From the NCBI RefSeq assembly GCF_023078275.1, contig NC_062996.1, positions 9,300,001 to 9,364,000 of the forward strand: a stretch of DNA of 64,000 nt, given 5' to 3'. Shown here one piece after another: positions 34,852 through 46,742 of this stretch. Source of the stretch: Leguminivora glycinivorella (Eukaryota > Arthropoda > Insecta > Lepidoptera > Tortricidae). Under the pieces are notes generated by a model. It did not search any database, was not told the DNA's origin, and saw only the letters and a program-made list of their open reading frames with translations. Within the stretch, counting starts at the first letter, position 1, and each line of letters starts with the position of its first letter. A program made the translations under genes and the position numbers.

Positions 34852-35276
34852 TTGTTATACAAGGGGGCAAAGTTGTATTTTAACGCCGAGTGTGGAATTG
34901 AAAAAGGAGCAAGTGAAAGGATTCTATAGTTGAACCACGAGCGAAGCGAGTGGTTCGAGAATAGAATCCTGAACTTGCGAGTCTTTTAACACACGAGAAG
35001 TAAAATACATTTGCACCCGAGTGTAACACAAAACTTTTCCCCTTACTATAGCGAGGAAACTACAACGCAAAAAATGCGTTTATCACTGCTTCCAGTAGTT
35101 CCACAGGTGGTAAATCATCTTTATTACTAGATTCTCCTACTTTTACCAATTTTAAAGCAGTTTGACTTTATTCAAGGTCAAATTACTTTACCCACTAGTG
35201 GATAAAATGCGTTTTTACCCGCTGGTATTAAATGACAAAACACGTGTTTCCGAGCTAGGGAGGGTAAAATGAATTT
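34852..35276 (-). repeat. CTCGCTTCGCTCG repeat family, copy 3
   Basis: It is inverted relative to copies 1 and 2 and near full length. Confidence 0.75.
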
Positions 35277-35399
35277 TAGTGATATTTAATAATGTATGAA
35301 TGGATTGAATGGGAAATACAGCCCGAGCCCTCTCAAGCATGCGAGGAGGCCTGTGCCCAGCATTTGGACCTATATAGCTAAATTCTTTATTTAAATAAA

Positions 35400-35672
35400 T
35401 AAATATAATATTAAATAAATATTATAGTACATTGTTTACACAGATTGACTGATATGAGCCCCACGGTAAGCTCAAGAAGGCTTGTATTGTGGGTACTCAG
35501 ACAACGATATATTTAATATTATACAAAATACTTATATACATAGAAAACATCCATGACTCAGGAACAAATATCTGTGTTCATCACACAAATATATGCCCTT
35601 ACCGGGATTCAAACAAGGGACCGCGGCTTAGCAGGCAGGGTCACTACCCGCTAGGCCAGACCGGTCGTTAAT
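35400..35672 (-). mobile_element. SINE family 1, second subfamily
   Basis: It is the same subfamily as 15618. Box B (GATTCAAAC on the plus strand) is mutated. The head ends GACCGGTCGTTA. Confidence 0.75.
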
Positions 35673-35673
35673 T

Positions 35674-35798
35674 AAGGTGCATTAGGGTAATTCCGAATCA
35701 CAGAAGTGCTCGGCTAATTTCGAAAGGGGAATCTTAGATATCATATGACGGAAATAATGGTTAGACGCGTGACTTTCGGAATTACCCTAATGCACCTT
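35674..35798. mobile_element. MITE with AAGGTGCATTAGGGTAATTC ends
   Basis: The right end GGAATTACCCTAATGCACCTT is the inverse of the left end. A diverged relative occupies 22480-22612. Confidence 0.75.
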
Positions 35799-36747
35799 AT
35801 ACCTAATGAATGAAGATGAGATAAAGCTAAAATCCTACCTAAAATATATGTTATAAAACTTATAGATAGATCATAAAATATATAAATTAATCTTATACCT
35901 ACCTTGTGGCAGTATAGATGCTGGTTTTCTTGGTGTACAGAAGGCTAGTTTTTCCTCTGATACCTAACAGCAAAATAATAATACATTTAGATAGGTATCG
36001 TGTTATTAGAAAAAAATATTTTGACGTCGACTCTATCTCCTGACTTTTTCGGGATCACATGTATCACTTGATAGTTTATCAGTAAGAATTTAAATAGTTA
36101 ATTAGTTATACTAACCGAAAAATATGCCTCCGAAGCAAACCCCCACCTATCCCCCACCTACACAAAGTTGATACTGTTTTTTTTTCAGACGACATTGACA
36201 CATTATCAGGCTCAGTCAGGCTGATCCGAAAAGAGGTAGTCTTCATGGCTATACCTAACAAAATAATTATATAAAGAAAATAATAAGAAAATGTGTTTAT
36301 TTTTCATCCATTCCTATTGAAAATGAAGAGTTTCATCTGAGATAAAATTTATACAACACCCAGGTTTGGGTTTCAGGCATTTTTCAGATTCAAAGGAAGT
36401 CCTGAAAACTGAAAATAATTTATTATTATGTGCTGGCAACTATTGCCTGTAGGGCTGCCAACTTACAACAGTATGCTGAAATTCACGCTTTGTAAACTAG
36501 CAATGTAAACGCAAAATGCCAAAAGATGACATTGGTCAAGGGTCGGAAAACTAACAAATGTAGACGCTAAAGAAAATCTTGTTACTAAAAAAATGGACGA
36601 TAAACCTTCGCCACTACATTTTTCGCTGCTTAGATTTGCTTGACCGTCTACCACACCTGTTAAGACTTATTAATGGGTCTTGAATTTTGGTTGTTTTCAA
36701 AATGACGGGCGTTTTCCTTAGCCTTCATTTATAATGTCATTGGTAGT
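35799..36747. other. no gene seen, left flank of the 9.5-kb hAT element
   Basis: AT-rich, with no open frame worth naming and no recognised repeat. Confidence 0.45.
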
Positions 36748-37247
36748 ATTCCGACCAGGGATCGGATACCGGTATTTTTTTCGGAACGGTTCCGTACGTT
36801 GACCCGAGAACTTTACTTTAGCGTTTCTGGTTCCATTAACCGGTATTCTTTTTCGTTCAGTGAACGAACGTTTATGAGTGAGAACTGTTCCGAAGAACAG
36901 AATTAAATGATACGTTCTTTAAAGAACAGTTCGCGGGAACGGAATTAAATGATACGTTCTTTAAAGAACAGTTCGCAGGAACGAAATTATTTCGGTTTTT
37001 CTATTTCCAAGAATTTGAACGAACAGTGCAAGCGGTGTCGGCCACGGCCATCACTTTAGTAACTTTAGTTTGATTTGAGACTAGCGGTGAGTAAACGTGG
37101 CGTCGAACGAAACAAATACGTCGAAAACATTCTGCACCACAACCACAATGAAGTAAGTTTTTTCTTTTAACTTAGTGCTTTCAATTTTACCGATTTTAAA
37201 ATTTAAGTAATGTCACGACGCTTAAGTATTTATTTACAGGCAATCGT

Positions 37248-37316
37248 ACAGTCCAAGGTCAAATAAGGACGGGACGCCGCTATTAGCAAGAGCGAGCGTC
37301 CTTATTTGACCTTGGT
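37248..37316. repeat. short palindrome beside the microsatellite
   Basis: CCAAGGTCAAATAAGGACG and CGTCCTTATTTGACCTTGG flank 30 bp. Confidence 0.75.
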
Positions 37317-37333
37317 ACGGTCATCTCAGGTCA

Positions 37334-37336
<3 letters not shown>

Positions 37337-37384
<48 letters not shown>

Positions 37385-37472
37385 GGGTGCGTGTGCGTGT
37401 GCGTGTGCGTGTGCGTGTGCGTGTGCGTGTGCGTGTGCGTGTGCGTGTGCGTGTGCGTGTGCGTGTGCGTGT
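37337..37472. repeat. GT / GTGTGC compound microsatellite
   Basis: About 20 GT units are followed by about 14 GTGTGC hexamers. The long open frames in all phases here are artefacts of the repeat. Confidence 0.95.
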
Positions 37473-37766
37473 GTACAATATACACTACTTTCCCATTAAT
37501 TGTGTCGTTGGTACTGTAGATAGTCAATTACCATAGAAATTACATCAGCTACTATCAACAATGGACCTTTAGGGTCAGTTGCACCAAACCGTCTGTCACC
37601 GTTAAAGCATTCGTTAAATTTTATTGTATGGACAGTTCCATAGGCGTCTGCTGCGTGACGATGATGTGTGTGTCAAATGTGGTTGATGCAACGGGCCCTT
37701 AGTCTAAAAACGTCACAATGAAAGATGTGAAATGTGCAATTAGTCACAAAAATAAATTGTTTTTAG

Positions 37767-37894
37767 TATTCAACACTCCCGTGTCCCAGAACTCGAAGCA
37801 TCCCAATTCATCCAATGTTCTTATACTGCTGCGAGTGAAAGGGGCACTAATGATGATATTTATGACTTGATCGATGCACAGAATGAGCCACTGA
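37767..37894 (+). pseudogene. exon-like segment 1 of an unrecognised spliced gene in the hAT element
   Basis: It is bounded by TTGTTTTTAG and GTAAGT. One frame is open throughout (PELEASQFIQCSYTAASERG, TNDDIYDLIDAQNEPLS). It ends in phase 1 and joins in frame to 43397. I do not recognise the protein. It lies inside the outer hAT element, so it is either the element's own gene or a captured host gene. Confidence 0.45.
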
Positions 37895-38217
37895 GTAAGT
37901 ACTTACCTATACTAAACCTTCATAAACCTAAATACTGAAACTCTGCCCGGTGGTCCGGTGTTAGGGCTTGCAATTATCCGTCCAATTCGAAATCCGGATG
38001 ATTCGACTCGATATTTGAAAATCCGGATATTCGGATAAAATGGATATTTCGAATATTTTTTATTTTATTTAATAAATCTCATAATTAGTAACATAATTAT
38101 GTACTACGATACGAAAAACACGTCGTAGGAAATTGTTATTTTACAATCAGGCTTGAGCTGTTGTTCGTAACCTTAATGTTAGGTTAGGTTACTTAGTTAT
38201 TTCATTCTTGCCTTTTT

Positions 38218-38817
38218 TAGGGTTCCGTAGTCAACTAGGAACCCTTATAGCTTCGCCATGTCTGTTTGTCCGTCCGTCCGTCCGTCCGTCTGTCCGTCCG
38301 TCCGTCCGTCCGTCCGTCCGTCCGTCCGTCCGTCCGTCCGTCCGCGGATAATCTCAGTAACCGTAAGCACTAGAAAGCTGAAATTTGGTAGCAATATGTA
38401 TATCAATCACGCCAACAAAGTGCAAAAATAAAAAATGGAAAAAAATGTTTTATTAGGGTACCACCCCTACATGTAAAGTGGGGGCAGATTTTTTTTTCAT
38501 TCCAACCCCAACGTGTGATACATCGTTGGATAGGTATTTAAAAATGAATAAGGGTTTACTTAGATCGTTTTTTGATAATATTAATATTTTCGGAAATAAT
38601 CGCTCTTAAAGGAAAAAAAGTGCGTCCCCCCCCCCCCCCTCTAACTTTTGAACCATATATTTAAAAAATATGAAAAAAATCACAAAAGTAGAACTTTATA
38701 AAGACTTTCTAGGAAAATTGTTTTGAACTTGATAGGTTCAGTAGTTTTTGAGAAAAATACGGAAAACTACGGAACCCTACACTGAGCGTGGCCCGACACG
38801 CTCTTGGCCGGTTTTTA
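38218..38817 (+). repeat. GGGTTCYGTAG repeat, copy 2, with TCCG microsatellite
   Basis: It is the same family with a TCCG tract of about 80 bp (38266-38344). It lies inside the nested hAT element. Confidence 0.78.
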
Positions 38818-39552
38818 TGAAATGACTTCAGTTGCCCATAAGATATATGATTTTATTTTTATGTAATTTTGACTAATATTTGATATTAATGAATTTTAAT
38901 GCTAGAGACATAATCTGATTGCCATATGAGGCAAAACGTCATGTTGTGATCGTTTAGATCGAATATTACCTAAAAAAGGTATTACCTACCTACTCCTTGT
39001 TTAAATATCAGATTGCATTTACGAGGTTTTCATTGCCGATTTATTCAAATGCAAAAAGAACTATGACATATTACAAACACCATTTAGCTTTGTTAAATAA
39101 CAAGGCTGAATGATCTTTCTCTCTAATAATTTTCACCTCTTATCTTTGATGACTTCGTGACTCCATTCCAGTTACACTTGGGACTCTCGGGTAGACGTTC
39201 TTAGCCAGAGGGCCTTACGTTACGTATACAGCGAAAAAGTTTTGGTGTTGCAACACTTGCAACCTATTTTGAAAGGATAAAATGTAAAAGCGTATCTGCT
39301 TAACTACTTCATCTTGTTCTGCAGTTCAATACTAAACAGGTCTTCCGCCGCGGGATACATAGAAGACTTCTTTTTGTCAGAAAATTTGAACAGTTTTAGT
39401 TCTGTTTGCAATTTATTTATTTATTTATAATGTATTCGGATGCTAACAATAATAAAAGTGCAGCGTTTGATACGGTACTCAGTGTCACTTGATTGATTGA
39501 GTTAAATTGATATACATTTACATGAGATTATCCACAAATATTCATGAAAAAA

Positions 39553-39790
39553 ACCCTGCCTGCTAAGCCGCGGTCCCGGCGGATTCGAATCCCGGTAAGG
39601 GCATTTATTTGTGTGATGAGCATAGATATTTGTTCCTGAGTCTTGGATGTTTTCTGTGTATATAAGTATGTATTTATCTATATAAGTATGTATTCGTATC
39701 GTCGCCTAGCACCCATAGTACAAGCTTTGCTTAGTTTGGGGCTAGGTTGATCTATGTAAGATGTCCCCCAATATTTTTGTTTATTATTTA
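39553..39790 (+). mobile_element. SINE family 1, inside the nested hAT element
   Basis: It runs from CCTGCCTGCTAAGCCGCGG to CCCCCAATATTTTTG. Box B GATTCGAATCCC is intact and box A is missing, so it is 5' truncated. Confidence 0.75.
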
Positions 39791-42070
39791 TTTACTTATA
39801 GTCATACTTGTTATGGAGAATTTTTGGCCAAAAGCTGCACTTTTGGATGGAAGCAAGCCGCTTTGCATGGTGATAGTAGACATTATAGTAAACGATTTTT
39901 TCCGAGGATATCGAAATTTCATCTCTTAGGAAGCCGAGCGTAGCGAGGTGTTTTATGAAAATGAAAAAAATTCTATCTTTTTATTGTATCGTCCGATTTT
40001 GACAAAACGTATCTCAAATGAAAGGTATTAATTTGTGTAATTTAAAAAAAATACAAAGAAAAAAAAATTTAAAAGAAAAGTAAGAAAAAAAAAAAAAAGT
40101 AAATTTCCGTCTCGCACTGAATAACTTCAAAGAATGACAGACAAAATGTACAATGTCGATATACAAGTTTTTTTTAATCGAAGACAGATAAATTTTTAGT
40201 TGAAAACTGAAGACCGCATCGAAATCAGATCAGCATTTTTTAAGATACAAGTTGCCAAAGTTGGGAAAGATCGCTTTATATGGCCACTTTGAAATTCCTT
40301 TGCCAGAAAGTCAGAAATAACATGTTTTTCTGACACAGAAAAATACATAGTAACAGTACACATCAAACTAAAATTAAAAATTCCGAGGATATTATAATTT
40401 CATCCCTTAGAACGACGAGCGTAGCGAGGTCGGTTACGAAAACCGAAAAAAAAATCTCATTTTTTTGTACGTCGTCCGATTTTGACAAAACATGTTTCAT
40501 TTGAAAGGTATTACTTTATGTAACTTAAAAAAAATATTGAAAAAATTGGAAAAAAATGTAAGATTTAAAAAAAAAAACCTTAATTTTCGTATCACACTGA
40601 ATAACCGCAAAAAACGGTAGACACGGTGTATAATTTCGATATATGATTTTTTTAAATTAAAGACAAATAAATGCATGATTATAAACTAAAAACCGAATCG
40701 AAATCGAATCAGTAGTTTTTAAGATGCAAGTTGTCAAAGTTGGCTTAGTTTGTTTATATGGTCGCTTATAATAGTTATAATATAAATTCCTTAGCCAGAA
40801 AGTCAGAAACATTATATTTTTCTTACAGTTAAAAGTATGCATAGGTAATAGACATCATTATAAACATTTTTTTACAAGGATATAAAAATTTCATTCCTTA
40901 GAAACCCTTACAAAGACGATCCAATAAAAAAAACTGCCTTTTTTTTGTTTTTCGTAACAGACATCGCTACGCTCGGCTTTCCAAGGGATGAATTTTTTAT
41001 ATCCTCGTAAAAAATTGTTTATTATGATGTCTATTACCTATGCATACTTTTAACTGTGAGAAAAATATAATGTTTCTGACTTTCTGGCTAAGGAATTTAT
41101 AAGCGACCATATAAACAAACTAAGCCAACTTTGACAAATTGCATCTTAAAAACTACTGATTCGATTTCGATTCGGTTTTTAGTTTATAATCATACATTTA
41201 TTTGTCTTTAATTTAAAAAAATCATATATCGAAATTATACACCGTGTCTACCGTTTTTTGCGGTTATTCAGTGTGATACGAAAATTAAGGTTTTTTTTTT
41301 AAATCTTACATTTTTTTTCCAATTTTTTTCAATATTTTTTTTAAGTTACATAAAGTAATACCTTTCAAATGAAACATGTTTTGTCAAAATCGGACGACGT
41401 ACAAAAAAATGAGATTTTTTTTCGGTTTTCGTAACCGACCTCGCTACGCTCGTCGTTCTAAGGGATGAAATTATAATATCCTCGGAATTTTTAATTTTAT
41501 TTTGATGTGTACTGTTACTATGTATTTTTCTGTCTCCGAAAAACATATTATTTCTGACTTTCTGGCAAAGGAATTTCAAAGTGGCCATATAAAGCGATCT
41601 TTCCCAACTTTGGCAACTTGTATCTTAAAAAATGCTGATCTGATTTCGATGCGGTCTTCAGTTTTCAACTAAAAATTTATCTGTCTTCGATTAAAAAAAA
41701 ACTTGTATATCGACATTGTACATTTTGTCTGTCATTCTTTGAAGTTATTCAGTGCGAGACGGAAATATAAATATTATTTTTTTCTTACTTTTATTTTAAA
41801 TTTTTTTCTTTGTATTTTTTTTTTAATTACACAAATTAATACCTTTCATTTGAGATACGTTTTGTCAAAATCGGACGATACAATAAAAAGATAGAATTTT
41901 TTTCATTTTCATAAAACACCTCGCTACGCTCGGCTTCTTAAGGGATGAAATTTCGATATCCTCGGAAAAAATCGTTTACTATGATGTCTACTATCACCAT
42001 GCAAAGCGACTTGCTTCCATCCAAAAGTGCAGCTTTCTTTTCATAACTAGTATGACTATTATTAAATAAG
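39790..42070. repeat. giant palindrome, arms about 1.1 kb
   Basis: The left arm (39790-40903) reappears inverted at 40970-42070 with a spacer of about 65 bp. Each arm is itself a tandem of two diverged units of about 480-490 bp (39902-40382, 40383-40873) plus a partial third. All units start with CCGAGGATAT or a variant and share TTTTGACAAAAC and CAGAAAGTCAGAAA. A transcript would fold into a kilobase-long hairpin. No protein is encoded. Confidence 0.9.
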
Positions 42071-42372
42071 GTAGTAGTGCCACTCAAGGAGTAATTTTTG
42101 ATATAAATCGCTTTAATATCGTAAATGTGTTAATTTTACTTTAAAATTTGTTTTCCAAATGAGCTTCTTAAAAATTGCAATGGTATTTCTGTCATTCACA
42201 ATATTCGAATTATTCGTTTTATCCGGATTTTAACGTGCAAATTATCCGAATTTCAAAATCAGCGGATATATCCGGATTACAATACAAGCCCTATTCGGTG
42301 TCACTCCTAAAGTAGGTACTTACAGGCGACCGTAACGACATATGTCAATTAGGGACGCAGTTATTTGTAAAA

Positions 42373-42930
42373 ATTGGCCAAGAGCGTGTCGGGCCACGCT
42401 CAGTGTAGGGTTCCGTAGTTTTTCGTATTTATCTCAAAAACTTCTGAACCTATCAAGTTCAAAATAATTTTCCTAGAAAGTCTTTATAAAGTTCTACTTT
42501 TGTGATTTTTTTCATATTTTTTAAACATATGGTTCAAAAGTTAGAGGGGGGGGGACGCACTTTTTTTTCCTTTAGGAGCGATTATTTCCGAAGATATTAA
42601 TATTATCAAAAAACGATCTTAGTAAACCCTTATTCATTTTTAAATACCTATCCAACAATATATCACACGTTGGGGTTGAAATGAAAAAAAAAATCAGCCC
42701 CCACTTTACATGTAGGGGGGGTACCCTAATAAAACATTTTTTTCCATTTTTTATTTTTGCACTTTGTTGGCGTGATTGATATACATATTGATACCAAATT
42801 TCAGCTTTCTAGTGCTTACGGTTACTGAGATTATCCGCGGACGGACGGACGGACGGACGGACGGACGGACGGACGGACAGACAGACATGGTGAAACTATA
42901 AGGGTTCCTAGTTGGCTACGGAACCCTAAA
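42373..42930 (-). repeat. GGGTTCYGTAG repeat, copy 3, inverted
   Basis: It is the reverse complement of copy 2, with a GGAC tract at 42839-42892. It lies just outside the right end of the nested hAT element. Confidence 0.78.
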
Positions 42931-42952
42931 AAATGAGAAAGCCTTATACGGT

Positions 42953-43190
42953 CAACCGGGGTGGCTTTAAAACGCAGGGGTGACTTTGAAAATTTAGTTT
43001 TAAAGTCATACTGTAAGTAAATTCGCGATTTTCTATGGTAGATTTACAAGAATATTTATTGATCTATTATCTATCTACTAATTACATGAACAGTTTCAGT
43101 AAATAATGAATGATGTTAATTTTAAAGCCGTTCAAATACCATCAAAGTAACCCCAAATTTTCCTAAAGCCACCCCGGTTGACGTAGCTCT
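42953..43190. mobile_element. MITE with GTCAACCGGGGTGGCTTT ends
   Basis: The right end AAAGCCACCCCGGTTGAC is the perfect inverse. It lies inside the outer hAT element. Confidence 0.75.
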
Positions 43191-43396
43191 CCCGCTCTTA
43201 CAATCCCGTACTTGTTGGACCTTGGTCGGTTTGGTCGTCTGTAGACAGTGTAGACACTAATACACTCGCCAACTACAGTTGTGTATTCCATGTAGATACA
43301 CCAAGGGCCCAATTCTCAAAAGCTTGTAACTTATTGTAATAATTTTCTAGAAATGTAAGTACATTATGCAAAATAAATAAGATATTTTTATTGCAG

Positions 43397-43499
43397 ATAA
43401 AAGCTTTGACATAGATGATGAAGATCTAGCCTTCAAAAAAATATATATAGAGAAAAAACTACCCCATATCCAAGCGATTCTGATGACCTTGAGTTGGAT
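43397..43499 (+). pseudogene. exon-like segment 2 with a frameshift
   Basis: The acceptor is TTTTTATTGCAG and the donor is GTAAGT. It first reads SFDIDDEDLAFKK. After an A/T-run a second frame reads KTTPYPSDSDDLELD and runs in frame into the next exon. The switch implies a one-base indel, so this gene copy is broken. The acidic composition matches its neighbours. Confidence 0.45.
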
Positions 43500-43619
43500 G
43501 TAAGTGCTTATAGTGTGAGAAAGCTGTATAAAATATAATCTGCACTAATTTGTATAAATATGTGTGTTACTTAATCTGTGTGAATTTGTAATAGTGATAT
43601 GTTTTTAAATGTTTTTAAG

Positions 43620-43817
43620 GACCAAGATGCAGTCCTTGAGAGAGCACAACCCATGCAATCCATTTATAGTGAACCGGAACCGGACGCGATGTGCCCTTGT
43701 TCATGCAAGCGTAATATAGTTGCAGTCGTTATAAGAAAAAAGTTAGAACAAGTTCCCGAAGAGAATTTACGGGCTTGTTTAGAAGATCTCGAAAATAAAA
43801 TAGAAAAATATTATTAA
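43620..43817 (+). pseudogene. exon-like segment 3, C-terminus
   Basis: It follows an acceptor AATGTTTTTAAG and encodes DQDAVLERAQPMQSIY, then CPCSCKRNIVAVVIRKKLEQ and VPEENLRACLEDLENKIEKY before a stop. The helical tail resembles C-terminal regions of DNA-binding adaptor proteins only in general style. No family call is made. A further open stretch at 44,690-44,830 (VQNKVPRKKKINIDDFDTG) may be related. Confidence 0.45.
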
Positions 43818-44429
43818 ATGTGTATCAAGATTATGTGTACTCTATCATAATTATAGCTTCAGTGTAAAAGTCAATCATATTTTGGTACATTCGTTAGTGA
43901 AATATCGTTATAAAATAAGGGTTATTCCACTAGTCAGAGTTACCACTAAGTTGTTACCAGTGGTAACTACAATGTTATTTTCCCATAGGCAATTACTGGA
44001 AAGATTATATCATAAGATTCATAAGTTTTGTTTTATTTTATACACATGTAAAGCATGACCAGAAATATATGACTACGCGCCATGTAGCGGAATTTCATTA
44101 AAACTATTTTCTTCATAGTCATCATACTATACTGAACTGTCACTCCATACATCAGAATAACAGCGCACTCCTGCCTGACAATAGTTATTTATATTTCTGG
44201 TCAGGCTTTAGTTTCTTAACCATACTTACCATATCCAACGCGATCAATGTTATTTTCACCAAATCTAATGGCAACAGCTGAGACTGTTTCCTCACCTTTA
44301 ATTGATTGGCCTCAATGGCCACTGCGTAAGAGTCGTTAGAGGTGCACATTGACTTGCCTAATATCAAGGACGATAGATACCGGGACTGACAAAGCCCATA
44401 CAAAAGTTTACCTCTGAAATGTCCCATAC

Positions 44430-44597
44430 ATTTCCGAGCGATTATTTCCGAAAAAATTAACAATATCAAAAAATGTTAGTAGTAAACCCCTATTCATTTT
44501 TTAATACCTATCCAACAATAGGTATATCACACGTCAGGGTTGAAATGAAAAAAAAATCTCTCCCCACTTTACGTGTAGGGGGGCGGGCACCCTAATA
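44430..44597 (-). repeat. GGGTTCYGTAG repeat, fragment
   Basis: It holds the middle part only (CGATTATTTCCGAAAAAATT, then TCACACGTCAGGGTTGAAAT). Confidence 0.55.
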
Positions 44598-45329
44598 ATG
44601 TTCTCATGCAATGATTAGTTGGTTTCGATTTAGCTTAATATATTTTTTGTTCTTATTTATGGTGTCTGTATTTAGCTCTGCCGTGAAAAATATTTAAAGA
44701 AGAAAGGAGGCCGTTTCATCATCGCCACCAGTACAAAACAAGGTCCCACGTAAGAAGAAAATAAACATCGACGACTTCGATACAGGCACAAGCTTCATGA
44801 ATTTTAGGCTGTGTGGAAGTAGCAAGTCTTCAAACCTAGCTTATTAAATTGTCATTCTCTAAAACCATGCTTTAATTTTCTACAAATATTAACGCGAAAC
44901 GAAACCCAGTACTCGCTGTCCCGATTATACATGACGTCGGCACATTATTGCCATATGAAAACGATTTGTAGCGACACTCTTCCAGGGTCAAATAAAAACT
45001 TGTCAGGCTTTAGTTACTAAAAAAAATCCGGATTTAATCCGGAGTTCGGATTTTGCCCTAAAAATAATCCGAAAATCCGGATTTTATATTATTGCAATCC
45101 CTAGGTCCCACCCCAATCCTTTCAGAAAATATTTACTTTATCACAAAATTATTTTAAACTTTCTTTTTGACATCGAAAAGGCTTTAGTTTTTTACATACC
45201 GAATAACTTTATTTCGGTATCATGATTCCTTTTAAGATAATTACATTATGTATAAGGTAAGGAATAATATTTAGAATACCTAAAATATGACAAATTTGCA
45301 TTCTATTCAAATCAGTACGAGTATACTTC

Positions 45330-45970
45330 ACGGAGTCCAAAACTATACGCAAATCAGAAGTCCAAAACTAGAAAAATATAGATAGAGACTATAGAGAGCG
45401 ATTGCGGGCGCCGGTCGGCTCGAGCGCGAGTACTTGCGCCGCCGGCGTACGCGTCTGTGTGCGTGCGCCACGCGCACACACAACTTTACTATACAGGGCC
45501 TCTCTGTGGGTTCCGCCCCCGTCAACGCGACGGCGATAAAGACCTAAAAATCTGAATTCGTGCTTGCCTCCTGTATCGTCTTAATCCTTTAATGATTCCG
45601 TTAACGTGAAACTTTAAGTAGACAGGTTTTATGAAGACAATTGGCCGGTGAGCCCTACAATTTTAAAATTTGCCGCCCTTTATACATGGTGTATATTCTA
45701 TGCTGTTTCTTCCTATCCTAATAGTTTCAATATCAAGCATACACTATCACTGCACGTTCGCTGTTTATACGCCGAAAGTTGCAACTCAAGTAAATGAAGT
45801 AAACAAAACAAACAACCTACCTTCACCTTCATTGCCGGCCGCGGCCGGCCGGCTAACCGAAACAGAAATATACATGAACTTCGTGTGAAAAAGAGACAGC
45901 GAAAGGCGGCTCGTGCGTCGGCGAAAACGTTCGGCTCTGGCGCTCGCTACAGTCGCTATACCTACTCCCG
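45330..45970. other. CG-rich stretch inside the outer hAT element
   Basis: It contains GCGCCGGTCGGCTCGAGCGC and a near-palindrome GCCGGCCGCGGCCGGCCGGC. It could be a promoter-like CpG patch of the element or captured DNA. No coding is supported. Confidence 0.35.
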
Positions 45971-46742
45971 CGCGGCTCGGAACGAAATAATATTGGTTTT
46001 AGGAACGCTAAAATTCTGTTCGTTCATTTAAACGTTACTGTAAGGAACTGTTCTTTGAGGGAACGAAATAAGAACCGAAACCGAAATTATTTTGTTCCCA
46101 CTGAACAAAATTTATAATGAACCGTTCGTTTAGGGAACGATATAAGAACCGTAACCGAAATTATTTTGTTCCCATTGAACAAAATTTATAGGTAACGGTT
46201 TAAGAACGATATCAAATGGTATTTGGGAACGGGTTCCGATCCCTGATTCCGACACTCGATCAGTTTGGCACAGTTTATTATAATTTGGCACATTTTTTTC
46301 TTTCGAGCTGGCAACACCAAAATTATGCTGCGTTTTGTTACTGCTATAAATAAAATCATCAGTTGAAATTATAGTTTGATCAGACTTTTCACTTTTCGTT
46401 ATAATATCTTATTTAAAGTCCATCACAGAGCTCAAAATATAGACTTATAAATAAATGTATTTTTGCATTTATTACGCTACTATTAAGGAAAATTGAGATA
46501 AATAAAATTGATTACTGTTTTATTCGAACCATAACAAAACGTAACGAGAGAAAGGTCAATGAAATAGGCAATTCGCATCGCAAAAACAAAATGGCCGTCT
46601 CTGATGGAGAAAGGTGTGTCGCTGTCGCGTAATATTTTGCGAATTGCAGCGAGGAATATCATTGAACTTCTGTGAAAAGTTTTGGTGTTTTATTACTACT
46701 GGTTCGTAACTTTGTATTGTGATTAATTAAGGTGGATTTATT

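Larger units (their letters stand above)
37962..42293. mobile_element. 4.3-kb hAT-type element nested in the outer one
   Basis: The ends are TAGGGCTTGCAAT at the left and ATACAAGCCCTA at the right. The flanks are TCCGGTGT (37954-37961) and TTCGGTGT (42294-42301), an 8-bp TSD with one mismatch. Subterminal ATCCGGAT motifs repeat on both sides. The interior consists of the fold-back 39790-42070, a GGGTTCCGTAG repeat and a SINE. No transposase is visible. Confidence 0.75.
36756..46245. mobile_element. 9.5-kb hAT-type DNA transposon, outer element
   Basis: The termini are CAGGGATCGGA at the left and its inverse TCCGATCCCTG at the right. Each is flanked by the same 8-bp duplication ATTCCGAC (36748-36755 and 46246-46253). 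The CAGGG end and 8-bp TSD are hAT superfamily hallmarks. The subterminal 250 bp on both sides hold many inverted GGAACG / GTTCTTT motifs. I see no intact hAT transposase. The inside holds exon-like pieces, microsatellites, several MITEs and a second hAT element. It is either non-autonomous or decayed. Confidence 0.88.

Noticed and set aside
37306..37536. Long open frames rich in Val/Cys/Arg or His/Thr
   Set aside because: They are translations of the GT/GTGTGC microsatellite in all frames.
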